Assembly: GCA_963920525.1 (NCBI GenBank)
Contig: OY986438.1
Location: 136,271,022-136,335,021, forward strand
Length of the DNA: 64,000 bases
Direction: 5' to 3'
Origin: Dichetophora obliterata
Taxonomy: Eukaryota; Arthropoda; Insecta; Diptera; Sciomyzidae
Below are positions 23,803 through 33,936 of the stretch, piece by piece. How positions within the stretch are numbered: the first letter of the stretch is position 1; every line of letters starts with the position of its first letter. The notes beneath the pieces are model-generated. The model had not been told where the DNA came from, did no database searches, and saw only the letters and a program-made list of their open reading frames with translations. The translations under genes and the position numbers were made by a program.

Positions 23803-24992
23803 TCAGAGGTAAATAATTTTTGGTGGTATGGTGGAATCGTGTGTAAGGTTTTTAATCTTCTTCCCTTTGACTACACTAGCAAAACGAAGCTCATTCAATT
23901 TAATGCTGGATAATATCGTTTTTTTGTTCGCCCAGGCTGCAAAAATTAAATTAATAAAATAAAAAAAACTAAAAGCATTTATAAAGCTTGCATTTCTTAA
24001 TGTCCGACATAAATAAATCTTTTTTTGTTGGCCAAGTGACTTCGTTTGTTTTAAGTTCATTGGTTTTGAAGTACTGCCGCAGAGCGGGTATTTGCTGCGC
24101 CGCAATCTGTAAGTTACAAAAAATATTTGACCGATCATTTATATAAAGCAGTCTTAAAATCATTCTGTAACCTTACATGTCCCATATATATCAAGTTTCT
24201 GCAAGCCCAATAGGTCGGAATAGCTGCAGGGGAGTGAATCATAAGGGAAAATACAATAATAGGCAGTATGTGGGATGTGTAGTTCATGTTCATGTTTTGA
24301 ACATTCAAACGTGCACTATCAGTCCCATACTTCACGATTAGATAGCGAGTAGCGCATGTTATTAGCGGCAATAAAAACGTAGGATTGCCCATTGTCATAT
24401 CCGTAAGCCAGAAAATACTGCACTCACGCACAGACTCCTCTGATGTGATCCCCATTTTCTCTTTCATAAACATACGCATTTCGTCAAAGTATCGTGACGA
24501 TTCCAAGACATTACTAGCTTGCAGTGCCTCCGTCATCTTCAGATGTAACATTTGTATATGTGGCCAATGTTCACTGTCCAGGATCTTCTTGGAGTTTTCC
24601 ACCATTCCATCAGGCGTAAAACTGCCTGGGCGAAATGATTCGAACGTTGGATCACTGGCAGCTTCCTCAAGAACTGGCAGCTTTTTGCCAGGAGCATCTG
24701 TATTTGAGAAACCAGAGAGTCCGGCTGATGGGGGCTGTAACTGGCATTGTCTTGGATAGTTGCGTAGCAGTCTGCTGCGTTCTTTGAAAATATGCAAGTA
24801 TCGCAAGTTCTTTTGCGGTACTACAGATGCTACAATCGAAAAGTTAAACTGAACAATATAAGGTTTAGTGTAACTTGCAGGCTATAATATGGATTCGTAG
24901 GGTGTGGTTCCAACTCTTACCTTCGGATGCAGTCTTCCAATGAACGCTGCATGACCGATGCGCAAATTACACCTTAATTGAGTTAAAAGCAT
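23803..24992 (-). CDS. OXA1L-like paralogue lacking the first two membrane segments
   Basis: Exons on -: 24992-24921, 24848-24177, 24106-23992, 23936-23803, at the same positions and phases as OXA1L (13601-15101). The joined frame is open for 330 residues (440 in the parent). Exon 1 (24 codons) parallels the parent. Exon 2 keeps the LKMTEA...LESSR helix, TDMTMGNPTFLLPLIT (third segment, about 180-197) and LPIIVFSLMIHSP...TYWACRN (about 217-240). Two in-frame gaps remove the parent's WWGAIALG...VIM and NIIVPFAQ...FFMG segments. Exon 3 ends at a GC donor (gcaagc) instead of GT. The C-terminal charged tail is kept but diverged. Retained introns rule out a retrocopy. It may be a diverged, for example male-biased, gene or a young pseudogene that has not yet acquired a stop. 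Confidence 0.7.
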
Positions 24993-25087
24993 TTCTTATT
25001 TATTGCAAATACAGTTTCTATGCTTCTATACTTTTGTTTATTTTTTTAAAAATATCTCTACGAGCGCCAAAGAACTAGAACGCGAAC

Positions 25088-25109
25088 CTATCGATGACAC
25101 TATCGATAA
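25088..25109 (-). promoter_or_regulatory. DRE-type motifs upstream of the OXA1L-like gene
   Basis: tatcgatg and tatcgata, the second a perfect DREF core TATCGATA at 25101-25108, lie about 110 bp before the start codon. DREF sites are common in promoters of fly housekeeping and mitochondrial genes. I see no such site upstream of the parent OXA1L. Confidence 0.4.
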
Positions 25110-25439
25110 ATTTGACATAATTGCTTTCACTATAAAACAACGGGGCTTGGAAGTGTAGCTATTTTTGATTCAAAAAGTATCCGAAATACAATCGTTATAA
25201 ATTTAGTACCTTTTGTATGTAAATAAAATAAATGCCCCAGATCAACGTTTCAATCTGGCGCTGTTGACTCCTTGGGTCCAAAGAAGAAAAAAATTGTATG
25301 GCAGGGGTGTCCATTTCCCACATGTTTCGAATTATAAGCGGAAGTATAGCAAAAAATGGCATTCATAGTTGTCATCAAATTTAGTATAAGCATTTTTGAC
25401 AGTTTTTCAATATAATACAATATGTTGGCAAAAAGCTTT
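25110..25439. other. Intergenic spacer
   Basis: AT-rich, no supported frame or repeat beyond short runs. Confidence 0.35.
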
Positions 25440-26640
25440 AAAGTCGACTTTATTTTTACTATGATAATGGGCCAATAAGATCACCTAATTGAGCTATTTT
25501 ATTAGGTTTTCTTATTAATACTACCAAATAATAAGAATTTTCCATAGATAAATCTTTTTAATTCCATAGAGAAAATCTTATTATAAATTTACAACTACTA
25601 TCAAACATTTTTTAATAAGATTTCTTATTAAATGAATGAAATGATGTGGTAATCTTATTAATACTTTACTTTAATAAGAAAATCTTTATTTCACTCTACA
25701 AAGTTTAAGAAGAGAAAATCTTAAATTAATAAGAAAATCTTTTTGATCTGCTTTTATAAGATTTTCTTATTAAACACCCTTTTAAGAAGGTAATAACGGT
25801 GAAAATGCTATTTATTCTTTGTTTTAGCTTTCAGTCTTATTTGTGAAGTAAATTCATGAAGTCTATGTGCGTTTTATGGATTTAATTTTTTTAAGTAAAA
25901 TAAAAATATGAGATAATGGATAATGATACTTATGTTTCAGAACTTGTTTTCGACGAGGCTGAAATTCTGGAAACTCAAGCCATGTTTGAGTCGTGGGGCT
26001 TGAGTGACTCAATTTCGACTTTACTAAAAATTTATGGAGTAAACTCGAAGGAGGTTCTTCAAAAAATGGAGATTGTGGATGTCGCCACTTTCTTTGAAGG
26101 CCTCGACAACGCCGGGTATTTTGGTGACAAAGTCATATTTTGTTAAGTTAAAAAAACTTATTTATGCAACAACTTTGAATTAATTTTTTGCTTTTTGTGA
26201 GATTATATTTCAACAGATGTATTTTATGTATATATATATATACTAATTTTATTTCCTAATAAATTTTAATAAGCCATCAAAATGTCTTTTTATTTAATAT
26301 TGCAGGCAATTAAAAGTATATTTTTAGGTAAAAGGTTAATAAGATTCCGTTTTGATTTAAAAAATATTTCCTTATTAAAATTTAAAAATAAATCCTATTA
26401 AATCAATAAGATGTCCTTATTAAATTTCAAAGACAAATCTTATTTAATCTATAAGATTTCTTCTTAAAATCCAAGACGTTTTCTTATTGTTTTTAAAAGT
26501 TTTCTTATAAAAAACAATAAGATTCTTCTTAAAATTATGTGGTTTGCCTAATAAAAAAGGTCATAGTTTTAATAGGATTTTTAATAAGACGCTTTTAATA
26601 AGACAATCTTCCTGGATGAAAACCATAGAGAAATCTCATT
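25440..26640. mobile_element. Palindrome-array element C (AATAAGATTTTCTTATT units)
   Basis: Both flanks (25470-25800 and 26250-26620) are packed with variants of TTAATAAGAAAATCTTATTAA in both orientations, roughly twenty half-units per side. They enclose a unique core of about 450 bp with one small ORF (25916-26146). ccatagagaaa occurs near both ends (25564 and 26624). This looks like a transposon with repeat-array ends, or remains of one, rather than simple sequence, because the units are spaced and the core is non-repetitive. Confidence 0.5.
25916..26146 (+). CDS. Small acidic SAM-like protein in element C
   Basis: The 76-codon frame from ATG 25916 has balanced composition unlike the surrounding DNA. 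It starts acidic (MDNDTYVSELVFDEAEILE) and continues FESWGLSDSISTLLKIYGV, then EVLQKMEIVDVATFF and LDNAGYFGDKVIF. The spacing of W-G-L, the mid GV-x-S-x-E-x-L and the final G-x-x-x-K resembles a SAM (sterile alpha motif) fold, seen at the N-terminus of several anonymous insect proteins. It may be the first exon of a longer transcript: ttgcag at about 26300 would be an acceptor. Function unknown; the SAM call is by eye. Confidence 0.4.
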   Translation: MDNDTYVSELVFDEAEILETQAMFESWGLSDSISTLLKIYGVNSKEVLQKMEIVDVATFFEGLDNAGYFGDKVIFC

Positions 26641-26921
26641 GATTTTCTTCTATTTTATGAGGTTGTTTTGGCTCTGTGGAATGAATTTTGTTTGAAACGG
26701 TTTTTTTAATTTTTGAATTAGTTAACTAATATTTGTTAAAGTTTTTGGGTCTTTTCAATTATGGAATAATATATAGAAACTTATATTTAAAAAATATGTA
26801 TTTGTTTTTTCACTTTATGCTAGTTCTGCAAAAAAAAATTAATAATAGTATTTTTTTTCTGATGCAGTCTTCGCTTCACAAACTGTTTTTTAGACATAAA
26901 ACCATAATTAAGAAAGCATAA
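26641..26921. other. AT-rich spacer
   Basis: Nothing recognised; frames here are low complexity. Confidence 0.35.
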
Positions 26922-27115
26922 TTACTTACTTACTTAGTTGGCGCTACAATCGTATGTCGGTCTTGGCCTCATCTAAGAATTTGCGCCAGGAATTTCAGTC
27001 GCTAGCTTGCTGGCGCCAGTTGGAAATTCCAATCTTCGCCAGGTTATCCTCTACTTGGTCTTTCCGACGAAGATGCGGTCGTCCTCATCTGCGTTGACCG
27101 CCGTACAATGGGTTT
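26922..27115 (+). repeat. (TTAC)n-TTGGCGC repeat fragment
   Basis: cttacttacttagttggcgc begins a GC-richer block with ttggcctcat, gcgccagg, ctggcgccagttgg, cctctacttggtctttccga and cgaagatgcggtcg. This arrangement matches a repeat I know to be widespread in fly and other arthropod genomes. It breaks off at about 27115. Confidence 0.6.
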
Positions 27116-27905
27116 TTTATGGGCTTTTATGGCTATAATTAAAAAAAATTGTTTGAGGTACCAACTTTTTTTTTATACCAGATTAAAGATAATAAAATTC
27201 ACTAAAAACAAAAACTATTCACCTGACATTACTGGTGAAAAAGTTATCGCAGTTAAAAATCAACATTTTTTGCTTTCGTTCGCTCACAGTGAAATTTTGG
27301 AAATTTTTAAGTTTTTTAAAATAGAATTTTATTAAAAAAAAGATATTTATGGAAAGTTTTTTTAATGAAAACTTCTACTTCGGGTGATTGTGGTTCTTAC
27401 TGCATAAAAATTTTTTTGAGTAAACGTTTAAAAAAATTATTTTTTGTTGATTAAAAAATGTTTTAAGAAATTAAGTTTATTGTTATTGTGGTGTAAAAGT
27501 GTTTTCTTTTGTGCACCATTGTCATCTAATTGTGATTTTCTTTATATATAGACTGTTCATAATAAGTGTTTAAAATTTGGCTGTGCCATGTTTGCTTCTT
27601 CGGAATTTATTAAGCTTTTTGTAAGAGAACTCCAGTCGCTAAAATCAAAACAAGCAAGTGCAGGCACCCACCAACAATGTAATGCAATGCAATGTTTTTT
27701 TATTTCCATGTAATATTACTACTTTTGAATATTCTGTCCTAATTTGTATTGATCTATTCTCTTACAATATGAAACATATATTCTTTTTAATATTAAAAAA
27801 ATAAAAGACGAATAAACTTAAAAAAGAAATATTTTGAATGTAGCGTGTATTATTTGTCTTTAATGTGAAACCGTTTGAACCTTGCCGAAAAGCCATTGTT
27901 GCATA
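27116..27905. other. AT-rich intergenic sequence
   Basis: No supported gene. A short aatgcaatgcaatg run is at about 27683. The 75-codon frame at 27108 starts within the preceding repeat and is not credible. Confidence 0.35.
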
Positions 27906-28210
27906 GTCCCGGTTTATACTCGTCAAGACTTGACGTTCAAGTTTTGCATATTCTCTTTTAAACTTGACGATTCAATTTACACTCGTCAAGAGTTGACGGT
28001 CAATTGTTTCTTTCACTCCTCCCTTTTCCTTTACAAGTTTGTACTGATGACGCCGAAATAAAATTGAAAATAGCGGGGCAACGAACGAACACAAAACGAA
28101 TTGCCCAAGAATTGACGGTACGGTCAATTTTTTTCTTTCCCTTTTGTTACGATTCCCGCACCACCGAACGCAAGACTTGACCGTCAAGTCTTGACGAGTA
28201 TAAACCGGGA
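27906..28210. mobile_element. 305-bp MITE with GTCCCGGTTTATACTCGTCAAG ends
   Basis: The left arm gtcccggtttatactcgtca (27906 on) through agacttgacg is inverted at 28175-28211 with one mismatch region. CATA or ATA borders both sides, a possible 3-4 bp target duplication. Internal copies of the tcaagacttgacg palindrome occur at 27960-28000. No frame of its own is credible. Confidence 0.75.
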
Positions 28211-28275
28211 CATATGTTTGTATTTTATTTGACAATAGTTTGTTTTGTCGTATACTAGTGAAGTATAATTGTGTT

Positions 28276-30509
28276 CAATGGGTATTCGGGTATTTGAGTG
28301 CAGTTCAATTTATATAAACATAAAATTCACTGTCTTTTTTAGGAACTGCTTTAAACACGTTGTTGTTTATATCTCGTCAAAACTTATTTGACATAATGAA
28401 AAGATCTGGGCATTCCCAATTTAGTGATATTGTAAATTAAAATATTTGAGAGACGAAATGATGCGTCGAATTCGTCCTGTGGAGGGATATATGAATGATT
28501 TTTATGAAATAATTAATCAGTTTATGTCCGCATTTAAGATGCGGTGGACAAGGGAACATAGAACTGAAGAAAGATTTCTTAATTCAAATCGCGATTGGTT
28601 GGCTTCATCAATAGCATTCTCCATTTCTAATTCTAAGAAACGCGGGCGAAAGAAACTGTCCTTTGAAGATTCCTGCGAGAAAACTAAAAAAGCGAAACGT
28701 AAAGAGTTAAGAGATTCAACTCCATTATCAGCTTTAGCGTATGCCACAAAAATGGGTTTGCGTGCTGATGGTCACATTGAAGCATCAAAACTGTTACATG
28801 AATTGATAGCTTCACCTGAAAGGGCAATTAAATATAGGAAATCGTATGAAAAATATAAAAATCCTACTAAAATCAGTAAAGAAGATGCTGTAGCTGTGCT
28901 TGTAGAAGCAAAATTATCCCGCCACCAGTACAACATTATTAGAGGAGCTGCACCCGAAAAGTTTCCCAGCTATAGCGTTGTGCAGAGCGCAAAAAAAGAT
29001 TGTTATCCTTCCCGAGAATTTATAACAATTTCTGAAACTTTTTGCGAAGTAAACTTGCATGCTCTGCTAAATTTAACAATCCAGCGTTTGCTTATATTGC
29101 AAAAGCCAGTTATAGATTCTTTGGAGGATAATGAATCATCTAATTTTTGTTTATTTTCGAAGTGGGGGTTTGACGGAAGTTCGGGCAACAGCATCTACAA
29201 GCAAGCTTTTCACGGTCCGGATGGAAATGATGCATCGATATTTATATCCTCCATGGTTCTAATCAAATTAGTTTGTGGATCTAAAGTTATTTGGCAAAAT
29301 CCCCAACCTTCTTCAACAACATTTTGTCGCCCACTTCGCATTGAGTTTATTAAAGAAACAGCAAATGTGTCAAAAAAAAGACAAAAATAGAGTAGCAGCA
29401 CAAATAAGTGGCCTCAGCAAATCTGCTGCACAATGTGGAGAGAGATTAATCAAGGTAAGCCAGAACCTTATGCTTACCATGGTAGACGGTAAGGTATGCA
29501 ACGCACTCACTAAAACAACATCTATGATTCCAATTGATTTAATGATTCAAAAAATCTAAAAGTCGAAAACCTTTAATTTGGTTTATCAACACTACTTGGT
29601 TAGATACGATTTTTTGAGTGCTTGTTACATTTGGCTGACAAGCTATCAGTCAAAAAATTGCTGATAAGAGAGGAAACAGAGAAGCAGGTTGTATCAGCAA
29701 ATAAGTCGAAAATTCGAAAAGAATTTATAAGAAAAGTTATTGATAAACCAAAGCCAGGGTTTGGAAGTTGATGATGACGGCAATACTGCTCGACGTTTTT
29801 TGAAAATGCAGAAATAACAGCATCTATAACCCAGATTGAATAAGAGCTTATTAAGAAAATGCATACTATTTTAATCGTAATTTCATGCGGACACGAAGTA
29901 AACATCGAAAAATTTCGAGACTATGTGCTTGATACAGCAAGTTATTTTGTACAAAAATACTTATGGTATAATTTGCCACCAACTGTGCATAAAATCTTAA
30001 TTCATGGCCCTGAAATCATAAAATATGCTTTATTTCCGATTGGTCAACTTTCAGAAGAGGCGCAAAAAGCAAGAAATAAGGTCTTCAAATCTTTCAGAGA
30101 GCATTTTTCAAGAAAAATAAGCAGAGAAAAAACCCTTGAGGATATTTTAAATAGGTTCTTAATTACTTCAGACCCAATAATTTTGCATTTACCGCAAAAG
30201 AAGTTGCAAAAGTTGCCACAAATGGCTGTTAATATGCTTGTGCCACCAACAAATGAAGACAACGCTGAAGATACGGAAAAATCCGATGAAGACAATGATG
30301 AAAATATAGGTGAAAGTAGTGATGTCGATTTTTTTGACACAAATGAGAAAGACTTAACAAGCGGCAGTGAATAAAAGTTATAACAAAAAAAGAAAGAAAG
30401 AAAATATATCATATTTGTAGGTCTGAGAAATTTGTTTTTAATTACAAAAAAATAAATCCACTAAAGGATATTAACTAATTGTGGATTTTTTTCGTATTTG
30501 GACCCATTG
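28276..30509 (+). mobile_element. Possible boundaries of the RAG1/Transib-type element
   Basis: caatgggtattcgg at 28276 and the complement of cgtatttggacccattg ending at 30509 form a weak inverted pair (CAATGGGT) bracketing the transposase relic. Transib ends begin with CACAATG-like heptamers. The match is short and I find no 5-bp duplication, so these limits are only a proposal. Confidence 0.25.
28446..30374 (+). pseudogene. RAG1/Transib-superfamily transposase, broken
   Basis: Three stretches together resemble the RAG1 catalytic core. In 28446-29390: KWGFDGSSGNSIYKQ (first catalytic Asp), then IIWQNP-like VIWQNPQPSS and FCRPLRIEFIKET. After a shift in the A8 run at about 29355, in another frame to 29559: LMLTMVDGKVCNALTKT (second Asp). 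After stops near 29599 and two shifts near 29770-29800, at 29859-30374: TVHKILIHGPEII, PIGQLSEEAQKARNKVF (catalytic Glu), FREHFSRK and SDPII, then an acidic tail. The same order is seen in RAG1 and Transib transposases. The basic KKRGRKK near residue 65 may be a nuclear signal. The lesions exclude an intact enzyme. The MITE at 27906 and a short spacer lie upstream. Confidence 0.75.
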
Positions 30510-30589
30510 TAACAAAAAAAAAAGTAAAAATTGTAGTCCGTCTCCTAATTAAATTGATACCATTTTTCATGGGTCAATACCCAATGTGC

Positions 30590-31000
30590 GCCGTGCAAGC
30601 GCTCTGCACCACAGAGGCGATGAGATTTTAAGTGTCAATTTCTCAGTTTTTGTTCTTTCATATTTTCCTGTAGGTGTTGTTTTTTTGCTTTACTTTAGTT
30701 TTTATGCTTATGTTATTATCACATGTTATGTTATTATTACATAGTAGGGCTGAAACTGCAATAAAATCAGCTAGTGGTGTTTCTCTTTTCATACTGAAAA
30801 ACGTTGTTGTTGTTGTTTCTTTGGAAAAATTCGTTAGAGCAATTGATTGTTCTAACCTGACCTAAAGCTTAATAAAAGATTTGAAACTATCAAACAACTA
30901 GAATTTGTATTTAAAATCAAGCATTATTTAAACAATCAAACATTCAGAATTTGTATTTAAATCATTAAAAATCAACATAGAAAATCAAAATATTTGGATT
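30590..31000 (+). repeat. Second copy of the repeat seen at 90-345
   Basis: Matches 90-345 in order (cgtgcaagcgc, gaggcgatgagatttt, tttactttagttt, tagaatttgtatttaaat), with a short extra copy of the last block. Low coding potential. Confidence 0.5.
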
Positions 31001-31004
31001 TTTC

Positions 31005-31380
31005 TGCTGATTTGACCAACGATTTGACCAATGTGAACGCTCATCAAATTGTTTAAAACGATTTCGTCAGTTCAAAAAAGTTTTCTACCTGAGCACATCG
31101 CGGCAAAAGAAGGAGCGGAAGAAAATAAGAAGACAATAATAATAAATAACTGTGGCAAATAATTTATAACAATTTCTAAAATAATTTCTTCCTCTTCCAA
31201 TACGATTTTAATAACACTTGCTGCTTAAAAATTTTCTGTTATCGCGATATGCTAACATCGGTGTTCAAAACAAAATGAAATTTGACGAAAATTTTGACGA
31301 GTTTGAACACTTATGTGGTCAAACGATTTGACAAACGAATTGATGAGTGACTTGAAGTGTGAACGGGGCTTTAGACGGTA
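31005..31380. repeat. Inverted repeat element (GATTTGACnAACGATTTGA arms)
   Basis: gatttgaccaacgatttgacc at 31013 and an inverted relative near 31315-31345 (tcaaacgatttgacaaacg) flank about 270 bp. A single related end, gacaaacgatttgatgagcg, is at about 22292. MITE-like; no frame. Confidence 0.4.
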
Positions 31381-31440
31381 GTTAAAACTAAATAGAAATC
31401 GATAATTTGCTTTAGAGTAATCGATTTTACAAAACGTTTT

Positions 31441-31686
31441 TTGGTTTTCATGCCCATGATACAATTATGCCCAAAACTCAATAGTGCGTTAGGTCAGTCG
31501 GCCGTTGATCGTATTTTGGCTTGCGTTGTAAAAACTTTACGATACAAGTGTCAAAACGGACGACCTCAAAACTTTGCAAGACTTAATGTTGCTTTGACAG
31601 ATCTTGCCTCTGCCATTTCGGTGATGCCAATAAAAGCAGCTATTCAAAAAATTCCAAAAAACTACCCTTTATCCCAAATCATGTAG
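31441..31686 (+). CDS. Unrecognised short coding-like frame
   Basis: Up to 81 codons ending at a TAG at 31686; an ATG lies at 31450. Composition is protein-like (VDRILACVVKTLRYKCQNG, ALTDLASAISVMPIKAAI) and GC is above that of neighbours. The family is not recognised. Part of it (cccaaaactcaatag.gcgttaggtc, about 31470) recurs inverted at 37880-37915, which suggests a repeat-borne fragment rather than a host gene. It could also be a last exon; an acceptor upstream is not evident. Confidence 0.25.
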   Translation: MVFMPMIQLCPKLNSALGQSAVDRILACVVKTLRYKCQNGRPQNFARLNVALTDLASAISVMPIKAAIQKIPKNYPLSQIM

Positions 31687-31689
31687 TTT

Positions 31690-32757
31690 TTAATGGATGC
31701 AGATTTAATTTTAATAAATCAATGTAAAATAAATAATTATTGTAATAAATCCTTAAACGACCTACTTTAAAAACTTAAGATATTTTTTTTAAATATATGT
31801 TTAATATAATAAGGGTATTCTTGCAAAGTGGCAATATTATAATTTAAGCAATTATAATAAGGCAGGGTAAAAGAACAGTCCTTACAGTCGATTGTGCATT
31901 TGCAGCATATATAAAATATTTTCATATATTGCCAATAAGTTTTTAAGTTCTAATTTTCAATATGATTTCTGAAATTTTAATAATTAAATATTTGTTACTC
32001 TTGTTCCAGTTCACAAATTCTTAGCTCTCATTGATTTTTTTACCACCTTCTGATAAGAAATTAGTTAACTTTCGAAAAACGAATACAGGTTCTTCATGAT
32101 AAAGGTTTGCCACCTCGTTTGCTCTCCTAAGTCAAAGAGCAAATATATTTGGTTTGTGGAAAGGCTTCTCCATTCAAATTTATAAAGCTGATATAAGGGT
32201 ATATACGCGATTTATAAAGGTATTGCTCATTTGCATAAATCCCCAATATATGAAATAATAGAGGTATTCACTATCCAGTGCATTTCGCTATGCATTTGAG
32301 CACGAGCAAAATATTCATGCTTTTATACACTTAACACTAACAAAATATACATATACGCACACGCCTCTATTTTCCATAAATGTACAGCGTCGACCCTGGT
32401 GCATAAACAGGTTTTGTGCATGTGCTTATTAAACAGCTGACATTTGACGCGTGAAAATGGAAGAAAAACAAAAAACATTTAAGTGCACCAAGAAATAGAC
32501 CATTGATAAAATTAATTTACTAGTTGATTGTTTGAAGCAGACTGAGGTTTTTATGGTATGGTTTATTGATAATTATCAGTTCATCAAGAGTTTCATATAT
32601 ATTCGTTAGAAATGTGTTACATGATATCTATGGTGCATCAATTTTCACTAAATCACCCACTGTGTTTTCGCTTTTTTTTGGCACATCTAACTTTAACCCA
32701 CAAAATAAAACTTTTATGTTTGAATCAGCTGCTTTTCCTACTGTGTGGTCTAGTATG
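31690..32757. other. AT-rich intergenic sequence
   Basis: No supported gene. A few short frames at 32566-32917 are shadows of repeat sequence. Confidence 0.35.
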
Positions 32758-33190
32758 TAAGCTGGTCCTACTCATTTTCCCCTCAAAATGTCTTTTGAAC
32801 ACACCTACACTCTATCTGCTATCTTTCTGGGCGTCTCCATACAAAAACAAAACACAAAATGAAAAATTTTCTATTATTTTCTATTATAGTGCATATGAAA
32901 ATATATATTATCCTTAAGGGGCAAAATTTTTAAGCTGCTCCTATCAATTTTCCCCCTCAAAATTTCTTCTGAACGCACCTACACTATATCTGCCACCTTT
33001 CTGAAGGTCCCCATAAAAAAACAAAAAAAAAATAGAAACAAACATATCTATTATAGTTCATATCAAAATATCTATGACCCTTAGGAGGGTTATATGTATG
33101 ATCTGGTCCTACTAATTAAACTTTATCTGCCACCTTTCTGGGAGTCTCCATACACAAAACACATAAAAATACAAAATATCATTGCTCGTG
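32758..33190 (+). repeat. Tandem repeat, three diverged units of about 170 bp
   Basis: taagctggtcctact (32758), taagctgctcctatc (32931) and atctggtcctact (33101) begin units that continue with cctcaaaat.tctt.tgaac, acctacact.tatctgc.a, ctttctggg and tctccata. The third unit is shortened. Noncoding minisatellite. Confidence 0.7.
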
Positions 33191-33489
33191 CAAACAAAAA
33201 TCTGACGAATGAGACTCGAAAAAGTTTTCTTTACAAATATTTAAAATTTTTTTTACTGCACTCACTCGAAAACATTTACTCTCAATAAATTTTTCGGCAT
33301 GTTCAAATATAAGTTATGAAATATTTTCTTTTCCTAGCCAACACCTGATTCTGAACAATAAGACATACTTCAATGAATTTCACAGTCAAAAGTGTGGTGT
33401 GTACACAAAAACCTAACTGCGCAACTACAAGTCCTCAACTGCACTGCGAAATGAACTGAATCGTGAATACCCCTATTTTGTTATATATG

Positions 33490-33712
33490 TGTAGTGTTAT
33501 CTTATTATTACATTTTAATATTGTTTCAATTGTATGTAAAACACTTTGTTTTAAAACCACTTAGTTTTTAAGTTCTTTTTGTATTTTTTAGAATTAAGTT
33601 TTCATATTTTAAATGTATAAAAATATTTCAAAATTTTTAAGTATCTAATAAATTATTCAATCATACGTATAAATTTTTATTATATTTCTCGTGGAAATAT
33701 TTAATTTCCACA
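33490..33712 (+). repeat. 5' LTR of Ty3 copy 2
   Basis: TGTAGTG...CCACA, 223 bp, identical by eye to 37099-37321. It matches the copy-1 LTR for the first about 155 bp except one T, then differs (aagtatctaataaattattc, acgtataaatttttattata) before sharing the last 25 bp. Confidence 0.93.
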
Positions 33713-33936
33713 ATTGGCGATCCTGTCGAAACCGGACCAACGATACCAACGAGCTCATCAATACTCAAGCAGAGCAACCCCGCGCTCTAAGCCACTGAAG
33801 TAGAGCAACCCCGCGACACGCTCATAAGTTCTCGCGCTCAGTCTCTACGCGCCACAGCAACAACAACAATTGCGTCAACAACTAAAAGTGCAGCTACAGC
33901 AACATCTACATCATCACAACCAACCCGCAAAAACCT
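33713..33936 (+). promoter_or_regulatory. Primer-binding site and short leader of copy 2
   Basis: TGGCGATCCTG follows the LTR, two bases in. The leader then has two copies of agagcaaccccgcg (about 33763 and 33801) and a CAACAACAACAA run. It lacks the minisatellite of copy 1 and has no sign of gag. Confidence 0.7.

Noticed and set aside
28446..30374. Reading the RAG1-like region as an intact domesticated gene
   Set aside because: At least three frameshifts and several stops between catalytic blocks; no splice pattern repairs them.
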